Of a DNA stretch of 64,000 bases, positions 8,122 through 17,026 are shown one piece after another. The translations under genes were made by a program, and so were the position numbers. The number at the start of each line of letters is the position of its first letter. Within the stretch, counting starts at the first letter, position 1. The notes under the pieces were generated by a model that did not search any database, was not told the DNA's origin, and saw nothing but the letters and a program-made list of their open reading frames with translations. The DNA comes from Shewanella hanedai (lineage in GTDB: Bacteria; Pseudomonadota; Gammaproteobacteria; Enterobacterales; Shewanellaceae), in assembly GCF_007197645.1 (NCBI RefSeq), contig NZ_VKGK01000025.1, forward strand, positions 29,899 through 93,898, written 5' to 3'.

Positions 8122-8137
8122 TGATACACGTGTCTCA
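8122..8137 (-). promoter_or_regulatory. candidate enhancer site (UAS) for the AcoR-type activator
   Basis: TGATACA-CG-TGTCTCA lies about 100 bp upstream of the VOC -12 element. It shares 13 of 16 positions, including all of TGTCTCA, with TGAAACA-AC-TGTCTCA upstream of the porin. Confidence 0.6.
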
Positions 8138-8187
8138 TTCACTATAAGGCTGGAAATAAATCGATAGAAACAGGGGGGCTAAAACAA

Positions 8188-8217
8188 AAAAACGCCTGGT
8201 AGATATCAGGCGTTTTT
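8188..8217 (-). terminator. rho-independent terminator of the S9 peptidase gene
   Basis: AAAAACGCCTG (8188-8198) pairs with CAGGCGTTTTT (8207-8217). On the minus strand the stem is followed by a T-rich run, directly downstream of the peptidase stop. Confidence 0.85.
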
Positions 8218-8248
8218 AATTAAGCAGTCCAAACAAGGAGGGGTTACA

Positions 8249-10324
8249 TTAATCCTCTTTCCCTTTTTTAACCGCCTCTAATCTCGCTTTATGATCCAAC
8301 TCATGTGCAGGCATCTCTTTAGCATCGCTCTTGAGGTAATGATCCATCCAACGCATCAGACGTAAGTGATAGTCATACTGACCCGCCGCTTTACGGTTAC
8401 CATGGCCTTCGCCTGGGTAGTAAACCAGACGCACATCTTTACCTTGCACTTTCATGTAACGATAAAGCTCCATTGATTGTGCCGGGTGAACGCGCGGATC
8501 ATCCTTACCATGCATAATAAGCAATGGCGTCTCTGATTTGCCAGCCCAGTAAATAGGGCTACGCTCTAGGTACCACTGCCACTTATCCCAAGGATAAGAG
8601 CGAGCATGCACCAGATGCATCTCATTAGAGATATCGGTAGTACCAAACTTAGATAACTGGTTAGTCACACCGACAAACATGACACTTGCAGCAAAGTGCT
8701 TAGTCAGTTTTGTCGCGGCCCAAGCCGACGCATAACCGCCGTAAGATCCACCGGTAATTCCGACCTTCTTGCTATCGACTAAACCCATATCCACTAAATG
8801 GTCTTTAAACTCGACTAAATCATCGAACTCTTTACCAGCATAATCGTTTTGACCCAGCTTAGAATAATCTACGCCCTTGCCTGTACTGCCACGGTAGTTT
8901 GGATAGAACACCACGTAGCCTTGAGTTGCGCCAAGTTGACCTGGACGTGAGTAGTTGGTTAGCCAGCCATCTTTATCATGGCTCTCTGGACCACCATGAA
9001 CCGACATGATTAGCGGGTAACGCTGACCTTCTTTATAATCGAGTGGGTAAATGAGTACACCGCCAATCTCGACACCGTCTTTCGCTTTGAACGAAATCGA
9101 TTCTTGCTTAGCAAAACGCTTATCATCAAGCCAAGGGTTAGAATTACTGACCCGTGTGGCTTTGTGCTTACTGCCACGAAGTAGATACACTTCATTCGGG
9201 TGCTTATCGGTATTAGCACGCAGAGCAAGGGTTTTATCAGAATCTGATATGCTCAATTGTGAAGCGATAAATTTACCCGCTTTAACCACTTCTTTATATT
9301 CATTGTTGCCAGGCTTGATTAAGCCAACAACCGAATCAGTATTGATGTTAGTGATAAAATAGAGTTCGTTCTCATCGTTTTTCCACTCAAAATCACTCAC
9401 GTGACCCAAATGGTTAGGCAACCACTCACTCACTTTGCCCGTCTTCGTTTCTGCTAGGTACAAACGACCAGCAGCAGGATCGTGCTTGTCTTCGGCGCCT
9501 AGAATGGCAACATATTGACCATCATAGGAAAACTCGGCATCACCTAGCTTACCTTCGGTAATAAATGAGGTCACCACTTGCTGATTAGCCGTATTAACGA
9601 TATGCCACTGAGATTTCATGTATTGATCATCAATCAGCGCTGTTGGCTGTGTCTTAACTAACAACTGCTCACCATTCGATGACCACTGCACATCTGACAC
9701 GTAATCTTCAATATCCCAAGCAACGGGTGTCAACGGCTTATCACTAACCGCAAGATCAATCACGAACAGTTGCTTATTGGTTAGACTCTCTTCGTAAACC
9801 TCGGCCATAAAGCCAAGTTTCTTAAGCGCTTTGACGCTTTTATCTTTAGCAGGCTTAGCAATAATAGCAACCTGTTTACCGTCATGGCTTAGGGCATAAT
9901 TTGCTACATCAGTTCGTGTTAACTCGATGGTTTTTTGCGCTTGACCACCGTTAAATGGGATCTGATAAAGAGCGGTAAATTTGTCTTCATCCATCTTAGC
10001 GAGGAAATAGATCATGCTACCGTCTGCAGACCATTGAATATTATTAACGGTTACCTGACCCGTGACATAAGGTCGTTCAACGCCTTTATCATCGACAAGG
10101 TAAAGTTCGGCCCAATGCAGACCATTCTCTTCTTTGTAAATCTCACGAGGAACATAGCGGGTAAAGGCAACATTGTCGCCTGATGGGCTCACTTGTGCTT
10201 GAGCTACTTGCTGTAGGCCTACAACCTCTTCAGCGGTTAAGGTATTACTTGCGCTAGCAGTAAAACTAAACAGGCCAAGGGATATCGCAAGGGCATGCTT
10301 AACAGCGCTTAACTGTCGATTCAT
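8249..10324 (-). CDS. S9-family prolyl oligopeptidase-type serine peptidase, exported
   Basis: A 691-residue peptidase with an N-terminal signal peptide (LAISLGLFSFTASA), a seven-bladed WD40-like propeller (about 30-420) and a C-terminal alpha/beta hydrolase domain. The catalytic triad is visible: Ser in GGSYGGYASAWA (about 525), Asp in HGKDDPRVHPAQS, and His in PGEGHGNRK. The fold cleaves short peptides, often dipeptidyl- or acylaminoacyl-peptidase-like. I chose ATG 10324 because it gives a proper signal peptide and GGAG lies about 12 nt upstream; the open frame reaches 10405. It appears monocistronic, with its own terminator. Confidence 0.88.
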   Translation of the reverse strand: MNRQLSAVKHALAISLGLFSFTASASNTLTAEEVVGLQQVAQAQVSPSGDNVAFTRYVPREIYKEENGLHWAELYLVDDKGVERPYVTGQVTVNNIQWSADGSMIYFLAKMDEDKFTALYQIPFNGGQAQKTIELTRTDVANYALSHDGKQVAIIAKPAKDKSVKALKKLGFMAEVYEESLTNKQLFVIDLAVSDKPLTPVAWDIEDYVSDVQWSSNGEQLLVKTQPTALIDDQYMKSQWHIVNTANQQVVTSFITEGKLGDAEFSYDGQYVAILGAEDKHDPAAGRLYLAETKTGKVSEWLPNHLGHVSDFEWKNDENELYFITNINTDSVVGLIKPGNNEYKEVVKAGKFIASQLSISDSDKTLALRANTDKHPNEVYLLRGSKHKATRVSNSNPWLDDKRFAKQESISFKAKDGVEIGGVLIYPLDYKEGQRYPLIMSVHGGPESHDKDGWLTNYSRPGQLGATQGYVVFYPNYRGSTGKGVDYSKLGQNDYAGKEFDDLVEFKDHLVDMGLVDSKKVGITGGSYGGYASAWAATKLTKHFAASVMFVGVTNQLSKFGTTDISNEMHLVHARSYPWDKWQWYLERSPIYWAGKSETPLLIMHGKDDPRVHPAQSMELYRYMKVQGKDVRLVYYPGEGHGNRKAAGQYDYHLRLMRWMDHYLKSDAKEMPAHELDHKARLEAVKKGKED

Positions 10325-10644
10325 ATTATTTGTTAACTCCAATCCGTTAATTATATTATTATTTTTATTCTTTCCTAGCAGCATTATAACCCCATAAACA
10401 GCCAAATATAAACAACTACCTAACCGCCTTAACCTTAATCTTTCACGCTTAATTGAGCCTGAAAATCTAAGGATTATTCTCGAATTCTGCTAATAGCTGT
10501 TCACTTAGGATATTAATTTGTCATGATTAGTCACTTCTCATTGTTCGCTTTTTAAGTGATAGTCGAGATTGAAGTAAAGACTGTGTATGGCAGCATCCCA
10601 TGCTGATGCCTTCATTGAGTCAAAAATAACAATAAGAGGAATTT
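10325..10644. other. divergent promoter region, no gene
   Basis: 320 bp between the divergent S9 peptidase and acyl-CoA ligase genes. I see no coding sequence. A TGGCAG-like word at about 10589 has the wrong spacing for a sigma-54 promoter. AGAGGAA precedes the ligase ATG. Confidence 0.4.
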
Positions 10645-12366
10645 ATGGACGCATCTTTTTGGGATGGTAAACGCGCATCAGGGCTAACGGATCACATCGA
10701 TTTTACTCAATATAATTCAGCCATTGATGCAATTGAAGAAGCCTTCGTCACCTATGCTGACAGACCCGCCTTTACCAGCTTGGGTTACACATTAAGTTTT
10801 CGTCAAATAGATGAATACAGTGCCGCCTTCGCCCATTACCTGCAAAACCATACTTCGCTGTTACCCGGTGATGCTATCGCGATTCAGATGCTCAACACAC
10901 TGCAATACCCTATTGCTGTTTATGGGGCGTTGAGAGCTGGACTGCGCATCGTCAACACCAACCCACTTTATACAGAACGAGAGATGATCCACCAGTTTAA
11001 TGACTCAGGGGCTAAAGCACTCTTGTGCATGGATGTGTTTGCGAAGTCCGTTGAAAATATCCAAGCTGAAACCAGTTTAGAGCTTATTTTAACAACCAGC
11101 CTGGCCGACATGTTGCCCAGTGTGAAGCGGATGCTCATCAACTCCACCGTTAAACACATTAAAAAAATGGTGCCAAAATATCATCTACCCCAAGCCATCT
11201 CATTTAGAAAAGTTATCAATCAATCTTTAGGCAAGGGATTTAACACCACTCACCTCAACCAGCCCGATGACACCATCGTGCTGCAATACACTGGCGGAAC
11301 CACTGGAGTCGCCAAAAGTGCCGAACTCACCAATGCCAACATCGTCGCCAACATGTTGCAGTCGGGAACGGTCACCATGCAAAAAGATGAGAACGGCAAA
11401 GCGTTAATGGGAGAAGGTAAACAGTCCATCATGGTTGCCCCTTTACCGCTTTATCATATCTACTCATTTACCGTGCACTTAATGGCCTTTTTCAGATTGG
11501 GAGAGCACAGCGTATTGATCGCTAACCCCAGAGATACAGAGACCTTCATAAAGGCAATAAAGCCTTTTAAGATGACGGGACTGATGGGACTCAACACCCT
11601 CTTTGTCTCCTTGATGGAGAGCCCTAATTTCAAACAACTGGACTTTAGTGAGATGGTATTCACCCTTTCTGGTGGCACCGCACTGCTCGACGATACTGCA
11701 GAGCGTTGGAAACAAATCACAGGGATAGGCATTTCAGAAGCCTATGGTTTGACTGAATGTTCACCCGCTGTCTGTATGAACCCTTTTAATGGCCGAGAGC
11801 GTCTAGGTTCTGTTGGTCAAGCGCTACCAGGAACAAGCCTTAAATGCATCAATGCCATCGGTGATGAGGTCGCCATCGGTGAACGTGGTGAGCTTTGTGT
11901 TAAAGGCCCTCAGGTCATGAAAGCTTACTGGAATCGCCCCAAGGCGACGCGAGAATCTTTTACGCCGGGCGGCGAATGGTTACTGACAGGGGATATTGCC
12001 ATTATCGATGAAGATGGTTATGTCAGCATTGTCGATCGAGTCAAAGATATGATTATTGTCTCTGGCTTTAATGTGTTTCCTAATGAGATCGAGGGAATAG
12101 TGGCCACACATCCCGATGTATTGAATTGCGCCGCCATCGGGGTGCCTGATCCCAAGCAAGGTGAGGTGATAAAGCTCTATATTGTGACCCAAGATAATGT
12201 CACTCTCACTGGCGAAGATATAAAAACCTTCTGTAAGGATAAACTCACCAGCTATAAAATCCCACGTCAATTTGAGTTTAGAAAAGAGCTACCCATGTCG
12301 CCAGTGGGGAAGATTTTACGCCGAAAACTCAAAGAAGATAATGATGAGCAAAGAAAGATAGCTTAA
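10645..12366 (+). CDS. AMP-forming acyl-CoA synthetase (FadD-like long-chain fatty-acid CoA ligase)
   Basis: A 573-residue ANL-superfamily enzyme that activates carboxylic (fatty) acids to acyl-CoA via acyl-AMP. Motifs in order are the P-loop-like YTGGTTGVAKSAELT (about 214), LPLYHIYSF, ISEAYGLTECSP, WLLTGDIAIIDEDGY, the hinge IVDRVKDMIIVSGFNVFP and the C-terminal catalytic lysine in GKILRRKLK. The SD AGAGGAA lies before ATG 10645. It faces an AraC-type regulator, and the 2,4-dienoyl-CoA reductase gene lies just beyond, so the block probably serves uptake and beta-oxidation of unsaturated fatty acids. Exact chain length is not readable; fadD is the nearest familiar homologue. Confidence 0.88.
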   Translation: MDASFWDGKRASGLTDHIDFTQYNSAIDAIEEAFVTYADRPAFTSLGYTLSFRQIDEYSAAFAHYLQNHTSLLPGDAIAIQMLNTLQYPIAVYGALRAGLRIVNTNPLYTEREMIHQFNDSGAKALLCMDVFAKSVENIQAETSLELILTTSLADMLPSVKRMLINSTVKHIKKMVPKYHLPQAISFRKVINQSLGKGFNTTHLNQPDDTIVLQYTGGTTGVAKSAELTNANIVANMLQSGTVTMQKDENGKALMGEGKQSIMVAPLPLYHIYSFTVHLMAFFRLGEHSVLIANPRDTETFIKAIKPFKMTGLMGLNTLFVSLMESPNFKQLDFSEMVFTLSGGTALLDDTAERWKQITGIGISEAYGLTECSPAVCMNPFNGRERLGSVGQALPGTSLKCINAIGDEVAIGERGELCVKGPQVMKAYWNRPKATRESFTPGGEWLLTGDIAIIDEDGYVSIVDRVKDMIIVSGFNVFPNEIEGIVATHPDVLNCAAIGVPDPKQGEVIKLYIVTQDNVTLTGEDIKTFCKDKLTSYKIPRQFEFRKELPMSPVGKILRRKLKEDNDEQRKIA

Positions 12367-12388
12367 GTTGCCCCAACTCAGGTTAAAG

Positions 12389-12433
12389 GAAACCAAAAGA
12401 GAGGGTTACCTATCTGCTCTCTTTTCTGGTTTC
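12389..12433. terminator. imperfect hairpin between convergent ligase and AraC genes
   Basis: The arm at 12389-12403 (GAAACC then AAAAGAGAG) pairs with 12417-12433 with one 2-nt bulge. It overlaps the last codons of the AraC gene and could end transcription in both directions. Confidence 0.5.
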
Positions 12434-13497
12434 GCTGTTCTGAAGCGCCCGGGCGCTTCGCCCGTCCAGCGTTTAAATGCCCGTTGAAAAGCAGTGGGAG
12501 AGCCAAAGCCTAATAGATAAGCTATCTCTCCTAAGGTCAACGCGGTATCACGCACATAACTTATAGAGAGAGTTCGTCGAGTGTCGTTCAGCGTCTGCTG
12601 AAAACTTCCCCCTTCATCCACCAGCTTACGCCTTACTGTCCAAGGCGCCATATTGAGCTGCTCAGACACTTGCTCTAAAGTTGGCGTGGTACCGTCAAGT
12701 AAAGGGCCGATCACCCGACTCACTTTCTCATGGAAACTTAACCCCAGCCGCACCTTTTCAAGATCAGCTTCTGCACCTCTTCGCAATAATTCAAAAGTGG
12801 GGGCACTGCAATTCAGGCACGGCCAATCTAAGGCTTCGGCCTTGATAACCAGATAGTTATTGGGCTGATTAAATTTCACCTCACAATTGAAAAACTCGCT
12901 GTACTTATCAGCATAAGCGGGGGCGGGAAATTCAAAGCAAACCTTATCAATGGCATCTTCACGACCCGATAGAGTCTTAATCACCTTATGCCAGCCAGAG
13001 AGCATTGAATCGACCACAAAGTGATTGTATTCGTTATAGGGATTGATTGAGTAAAACATCAACAGTCCTTGGCCATCTTCAACGTCATACTCCAGGCAAA
13101 GCTCACGACTTTTCCCCATCTCCATACCAAAAGAGTGACTCACATAAAAATACGACTGACCGCGAGAATTATACTTATTCAGTAACTCATAGGTGCTGAT
13201 TTGCTCACACGCTTGCTTGAGATCTTTCGATGAAAAGGCCAATAACCCCGCCACGCCTAAATTGGTGACAGAGGTCATCTCTCCCATGATAAGTCCTAAC
13301 CAAGGGGTGTTCGATTTTTTAATACAATCATGACCTAAGCGCATAAACTTAGGAATGGTGACCCTAGCATCCGGAGAAGCCAGTGCAGTATGATCTAATG
13401 AGTATTTAGCCAAAATGTCATCAACATTCTCACCAAGATGTCGCATCGCCTTAATCACTATTTCAATGTATAAGACAGAGATATCACCAAGCTTCAA
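12406..13497 (-). CDS. AraC-family transcriptional regulator (OruR / arabinose-binding-like N-terminus)
   Basis: A 363-residue regulator. The N-terminal two thirds resemble the Arabinose_bd domain found in OruR/ArgR-like AraC proteins (for example LGLIMGEMTSVTNLGVAGLL). The C-terminal 100 residues carry the two helix-turn-helix units, with LGEIAYLLGFGSPTAFQRAFKRWTG as the second AraC signature. It is divergent from the 2,4-dienoyl-CoA reductase gene (110 bp apart) and convergent with the acyl-CoA ligase gene. Regulation of one or both in response to a fatty acid is a reasonable inference, not a demonstrated role. Confidence 0.85.
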   Translation of the reverse strand: MKLGDISVLYIEIVIKAMRHLGENVDDILAKYSLDHTALASPDARVTIPKFMRLGHDCIKKSNTPWLGLIMGEMTSVTNLGVAGLLAFSSKDLKQACEQISTYELLNKYNSRGQSYFYVSHSFGMEMGKSRELCLEYDVEDGQGLLMFYSINPYNEYNHFVVDSMLSGWHKVIKTLSGREDAIDKVCFEFPAPAYADKYSEFFNCEVKFNQPNNYLVIKAEALDWPCLNCSAPTFELLRRGAEADLEKVRLGLSFHEKVSRVIGPLLDGTTPTLEQVSEQLNMAPWTVRRKLVDEGGSFQQTLNDTRRTLSISYVRDTALTLGEIAYLLGFGSPTAFQRAFKRWTGEAPGRFRTAKPEKRADR

Positions 13498-13607
13498 AAA
13501 GTACCTCCATGCAAAGTATAATCATTAATTTGTTAACTTTAGTCATTGGCTAATCTTAGCATTCGCTCTATCTTTAACCAAGAATAATAATGATTAGGTA
13601 TTGAATA

Positions 13608-15626
13608 ATGAGCAATCCGTACCCGCACTTAATGGCCCCGCTTGATCTCGGGTTCCGCACCATAAGAAATCGTAGCTTGATGGGCTCGATGCACACCAAT
13701 TTAGAAGAAGCCCCTGATGGTTTTGAACGCATGGCCGCTTACTACGCCAAGCGTGCAGCGGGCGGGATCGGCATGATTGTCACAGGTGGCTTTGCGCCTA
13801 ATATTGAAGGTGGTGGCATGCCCAATGCCACCATGATTGCCACAGATGAAGACATTGAGAAGCATAAGCTTATCACTCACGCTGTTCATGAAGAGGGCGG
13901 CGTGATCTGCCTACAAATACTGCACGCAGGCCGATATGCTTACCACCCTCACCTCGTGAGCTGTTCGCCACTGCAAGCACCGATTAATCAGTTTGTTCCA
14001 AAAGAACTCGATGAAGCCGGTATTGAAAAACAGATCCAAGATTTCGTTAGCTGCTCGCTGAATTCACAGGCTGCTGGATATGATGGCATAGAGATAATGG
14101 GTTCTGAAGGCTATTTCATTAACCAATTTATCTGTAAGCGCACCAACCACAGAACTGACCGTTGGGGCGGAAGCTACGAAAATCGCACTCGACTTGCCCT
14201 CGAAATCGTCCGCCGTATCAGAGAAGCTGTAGGCAGAGAATTCATCATTATCTTCCGTTTGTCGATGCTCGATCTCGTTGAAGGTGGCAGTACGTGGCAA
14301 GAAATTGTTCAGCTAGCTAAAGGTATTGAAGCCGTTGGCGCAACGATAATCAACACTGGAATTGGCTGGCACGAAGCACGAGTACCGACCATTTCAACTA
14401 GCGTTCCTAGAGGGGCGTTTGTGGAGATAACCAAGCGCATGAAGCAGGAAGTGAGCATCCCGCTGTGTACAACTAACCGCATCAATACCCCTGAGCTGGC
14501 TGAAGAGATCTTAGCTGAGGGCAATGCTGATATCATTTCGATGGCAAGGCCTATGCTCGCCGATCCCGACTTTATGCTCAAAGCTGCCGCTGATAAATCA
14601 GATGAGATCAATACCTGTATCGGTTGTAATCAAGCTTGTTTAGACCATATATTCCAGATGAAGCTGGTGAGTTGTTTAGTCAACCCGCAGGCTTGTCATG
14701 AAACAAAACTGCTTATCTTACCTGCCAGTGAGATTAAAAACATTGCTGTTGTCGGCGCAGGACCAGCTGGTCTTGCTGCCGCAACGACAGCTGCTCAGCG
14801 TGGTCATAAAGTCACACTATTTGAGGGCGATGATAAAATTGGCGGTCAATTTAATATTGCACAACAAGTACCGGGTAAAGAGGAGTTCTCTGAAACCATC
14901 AGGTACTTCGGCAAGCAGATAGAACTGACAGGTGTCACTCTAAAGCTCAATACAAAAGCCACTAAAGAGGACTTAACCCAGTTCGATGAAGTCTTGTTGG
15001 CAACAGGGATCATCCCCCGCCAACTCGATATTCCAGGGATAGAACATCCTAATGTCATGAACTACATCGACGTTCTCAAGCATAAAAAGCCTGTCGGTAA
15101 ACGCGTTGCTATCATCGGCGCTGGCGGCATAGGTTTCGATGTCGGCGAATACCTTTCTCATCAGGGGCCATCGACCAGCTTAGATAAAACCGCTTATATG
15201 AAAGAGTGGGGAGTCGATCTCACCGTGTCTAATCCAGGTGGCTTAACTGAACCTCAAAGCGAGCCCTCTCCACGACAGATATTTCTGCTACAGCGTAAAA
15301 CCTCTAAAGTGGGTGCAGGCTTAGGCAAGAGTACTGGCTGGATCCACCGCACTGTCTTGAAAAATAAAGGCGTGAACATGCTCAAAGGCGTGCAGTACAC
15401 TCAAATAGATGATGCGGGACTGCACATTGAAATAGAGGGTAAAGCCCAGCTCCTTGAAGTGGATAATATTATCATTTGTGCAGGCCAAGATTCGCACCGA
15501 AGCCTGCAAGCTGAATTAGAAGCTGATAATGTGAAAGTCACTTTGATCGGCGGCGCTGATATCGCCTCTGAACTGGACGCTAAGCGGGCAATCAAACAAG
15601 GGACGATTGTTGCAGCAGCGCTGTGA
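13608..15626 (+). CDS. fadH: 2,4-dienoyl-CoA reductase (NADPH), FadH type
   Basis: A 672-residue iron-sulphur flavoprotein of the length of E. coli FadH. The N-terminal old-yellow-enzyme TIM barrel (LMAPLDLGFRTIRNRSLMGSMHT, LQILHAGRYAYH, GYFINQFICKRTNHRTDRWGG) binds FMN. The 4Fe-4S cysteines sit in CIGCNQACLDHIF and SCLVNP (about 337-355). The FAD/NADPH part begins with AVVGAGPAGLAAA, with a second dinucleotide motif VAIIGAGGIGFDVGEY. It reduces 2,4-dienoyl-CoA intermediates in degradation of unsaturated fatty acids with even-numbered double bonds. It is divergent from the AraC gene and near an acyl-CoA ligase. Confidence 0.95.
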   Translation: MSNPYPHLMAPLDLGFRTIRNRSLMGSMHTNLEEAPDGFERMAAYYAKRAAGGIGMIVTGGFAPNIEGGGMPNATMIATDEDIEKHKLITHAVHEEGGVICLQILHAGRYAYHPHLVSCSPLQAPINQFVPKELDEAGIEKQIQDFVSCSLNSQAAGYDGIEIMGSEGYFINQFICKRTNHRTDRWGGSYENRTRLALEIVRRIREAVGREFIIIFRLSMLDLVEGGSTWQEIVQLAKGIEAVGATIINTGIGWHEARVPTISTSVPRGAFVEITKRMKQEVSIPLCTTNRINTPELAEEILAEGNADIISMARPMLADPDFMLKAAADKSDEINTCIGCNQACLDHIFQMKLVSCLVNPQACHETKLLILPASEIKNIAVVGAGPAGLAAATTAAQRGHKVTLFEGDDKIGGQFNIAQQVPGKEEFSETIRYFGKQIELTGVTLKLNTKATKEDLTQFDEVLLATGIIPRQLDIPGIEHPNVMNYIDVLKHKKPVGKRVAIIGAGGIGFDVGEYLSHQGPSTSLDKTAYMKEWGVDLTVSNPGGLTEPQSEPSPRQIFLLQRKTSKVGAGLGKSTGWIHRTVLKNKGVNMLKGVQYTQIDDAGLHIEIEGKAQLLEVDNIIICAGQDSHRSLQAELEADNVKVTLIGGADIASELDAKRAIKQGTIVAAAL

Positions 15627-15692
15627 TCCTCTTCGTTTTTAATCGCACACAAGTAAGCTAATTGAAGTTCAACTTGCCGAGTCGTTATTGCC

Positions 15693-16919
15693 CTAAAAGT
15701 AATAACGGCTTGCGAATTGCCACTGCTCTTCAATTAAATCCTTATCGTAACCTTGGGCTTCCCGTGCGGGGCGCGTCGAATCAATACGATTATATTCTGC
15801 CTGCAGAAACCAGCCTTTACGTAATTGATAGCCATAGGAAAGCGTGACAGCATTGCCATTCTCACGATTATCATCATCCAGAGTCAGATCATTATCGGTA
15901 ACGCTAAAATTTTCAAACCTGAAGGAGATCCGATGTTTCTGCCATCGATGACTCAATAACATGAAACCACTCTCATAGTCGTTATCAACAACATTGATCC
16001 CCGAAAGAGATCGCATTGACGTATCCCCCTTAATGTATTGAGCAATTAATTCAATATGATAAGGCAAACGCCATTTAGTACCAACATGACCAAATTGAGT
16101 TAACCAAGTGTACTGCCCCTCTTTAACCAAACCCGTATCAACGTCATTATCGTAATACCCCAGCTCGACTCTACCTAGTCCCTGCAGACGCCATTGGGTT
16201 TTGACATGATAACCAAGGTGATAGTCCAGTTCTAAAAATGGATCGGACTCCTTAGCTTGCTCCGTAAATGAACCACCATTCAGACTGGGAAGTGCACTCA
16301 GCGGTAACTTTTCCTGCCAAAGTGTTTGTCTTGAACTATTTGTCCACCCATGCCAAGAGATCATGGCGCCCGTAGTGTCATTATTTTGAAATAGCTCAGC
16401 AACAAGTTGAAAGTCATGGGAGGAACCGCTGAATTTACCTAAATGCTCAAGACTAAACTGACCACCAATATGGCGAACCTCTTCGCCAATCCAGCTATTG
16501 ATACTAGAGTATGTGAGTGTGTAAGGAGATGACCACGCTGTTGCTATATTTTCCATGGAGATATCAGGGTATAAGATCCCTATTTTTGCCGACAACCTCA
16601 ACCCGTTACTCCAGGGCAAGCCTTTATATTTAAGGTAGGCTTCGGTCAATCCGATATTATCTCTAACTCCATCCCAATATGCGTTAGCCACCACATGAGC
16701 AGATAAAGGGTTATCCCAATCAAGCTGATAACTGAGCCCGCCTTGAGCTAAAGATAATTGTCCGTTAGGGTTAAAACGGAACTTCCCTAAACCTGCATCA
16801 ACATAGGATGTAATCCCATCAGTATAACTTGCCCTGACATCCACCACACCTGACACTTTATGCTCTGCTGCGAGTGTAATTGATGAGAATAAGCACAACA
16901 TCCATACCCAATATTTCAT
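15693..16919 (-). CDS. outer-membrane beta-barrel protein, porin-like, function unknown
   Basis: A 408-residue protein with a signal peptide (MLCLFSSITLAAEH). Many amphipathic, Tyr/Trp-rich strands follow (YQLDWDNPLSAHVVANAYWDG, LGYHVKTQWRLQGLGRVELGYY) and it ends in FASRYYF, the C-terminal Phe needed for outer-membrane assembly. It resembles the uncharacterised phosphate-selective-porin-like barrels; I cannot name a substrate. It lies 107 bp downstream of the GGDEF-EAL gene on the same strand and may form a unit with it and the cupredoxin-like gene. A 9-bp hairpin (15681-15689 with 15701-15709) spans its stop codon. Confidence 0.75.
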   Translation of the reverse strand: MKYWVWMLCLFSSITLAAEHKVSGVVDVRASYTDGITSYVDAGLGKFRFNPNGQLSLAQGGLSYQLDWDNPLSAHVVANAYWDGVRDNIGLTEAYLKYKGLPWSNGLRLSAKIGILYPDISMENIATAWSSPYTLTYSSINSWIGEEVRHIGGQFSLEHLGKFSGSSHDFQLVAELFQNNDTTGAMISWHGWTNSSRQTLWQEKLPLSALPSLNGGSFTEQAKESDPFLELDYHLGYHVKTQWRLQGLGRVELGYYDNDVDTGLVKEGQYTWLTQFGHVGTKWRLPYHIELIAQYIKGDTSMRSLSGINVVDNDYESGFMLLSHRWQKHRISFRFENFSVTDNDLTLDDDNRENGNAVTLSYGYQLRKGWFLQAEYNRIDSTRPAREAQGYDKDLIEEQWQFASRYYF

Positions 16920-17026
16920 TCTGGCCCCTTTTAATCGAGCATATTTTTGCTCTTATCACTGACTTTTACAGTCTGATTTCACCTAAACCTTCAACTCCTA
17001 GGGACTCAACCAAGTCCCCAAATAAA

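Noticed and set aside
10585..10610. Possible sigma-54 promoter before the acyl-CoA ligase gene
   Set aside because: TGGCAG and ATGC are present, but the GG-to-GC distance is one base too long.
15681..15709. Hairpin across the stop codon of the porin-like gene as terminator
   Set aside because: Only 9 bp with one wobble pair, inside the coding end, and no T-tract on the relevant strand.
17001..17018. GGGACT/AGTCCC stem downstream of the GGDEF-EAL gene as terminator
   Set aside because: Six base pairs and no T-run; too weak to call.
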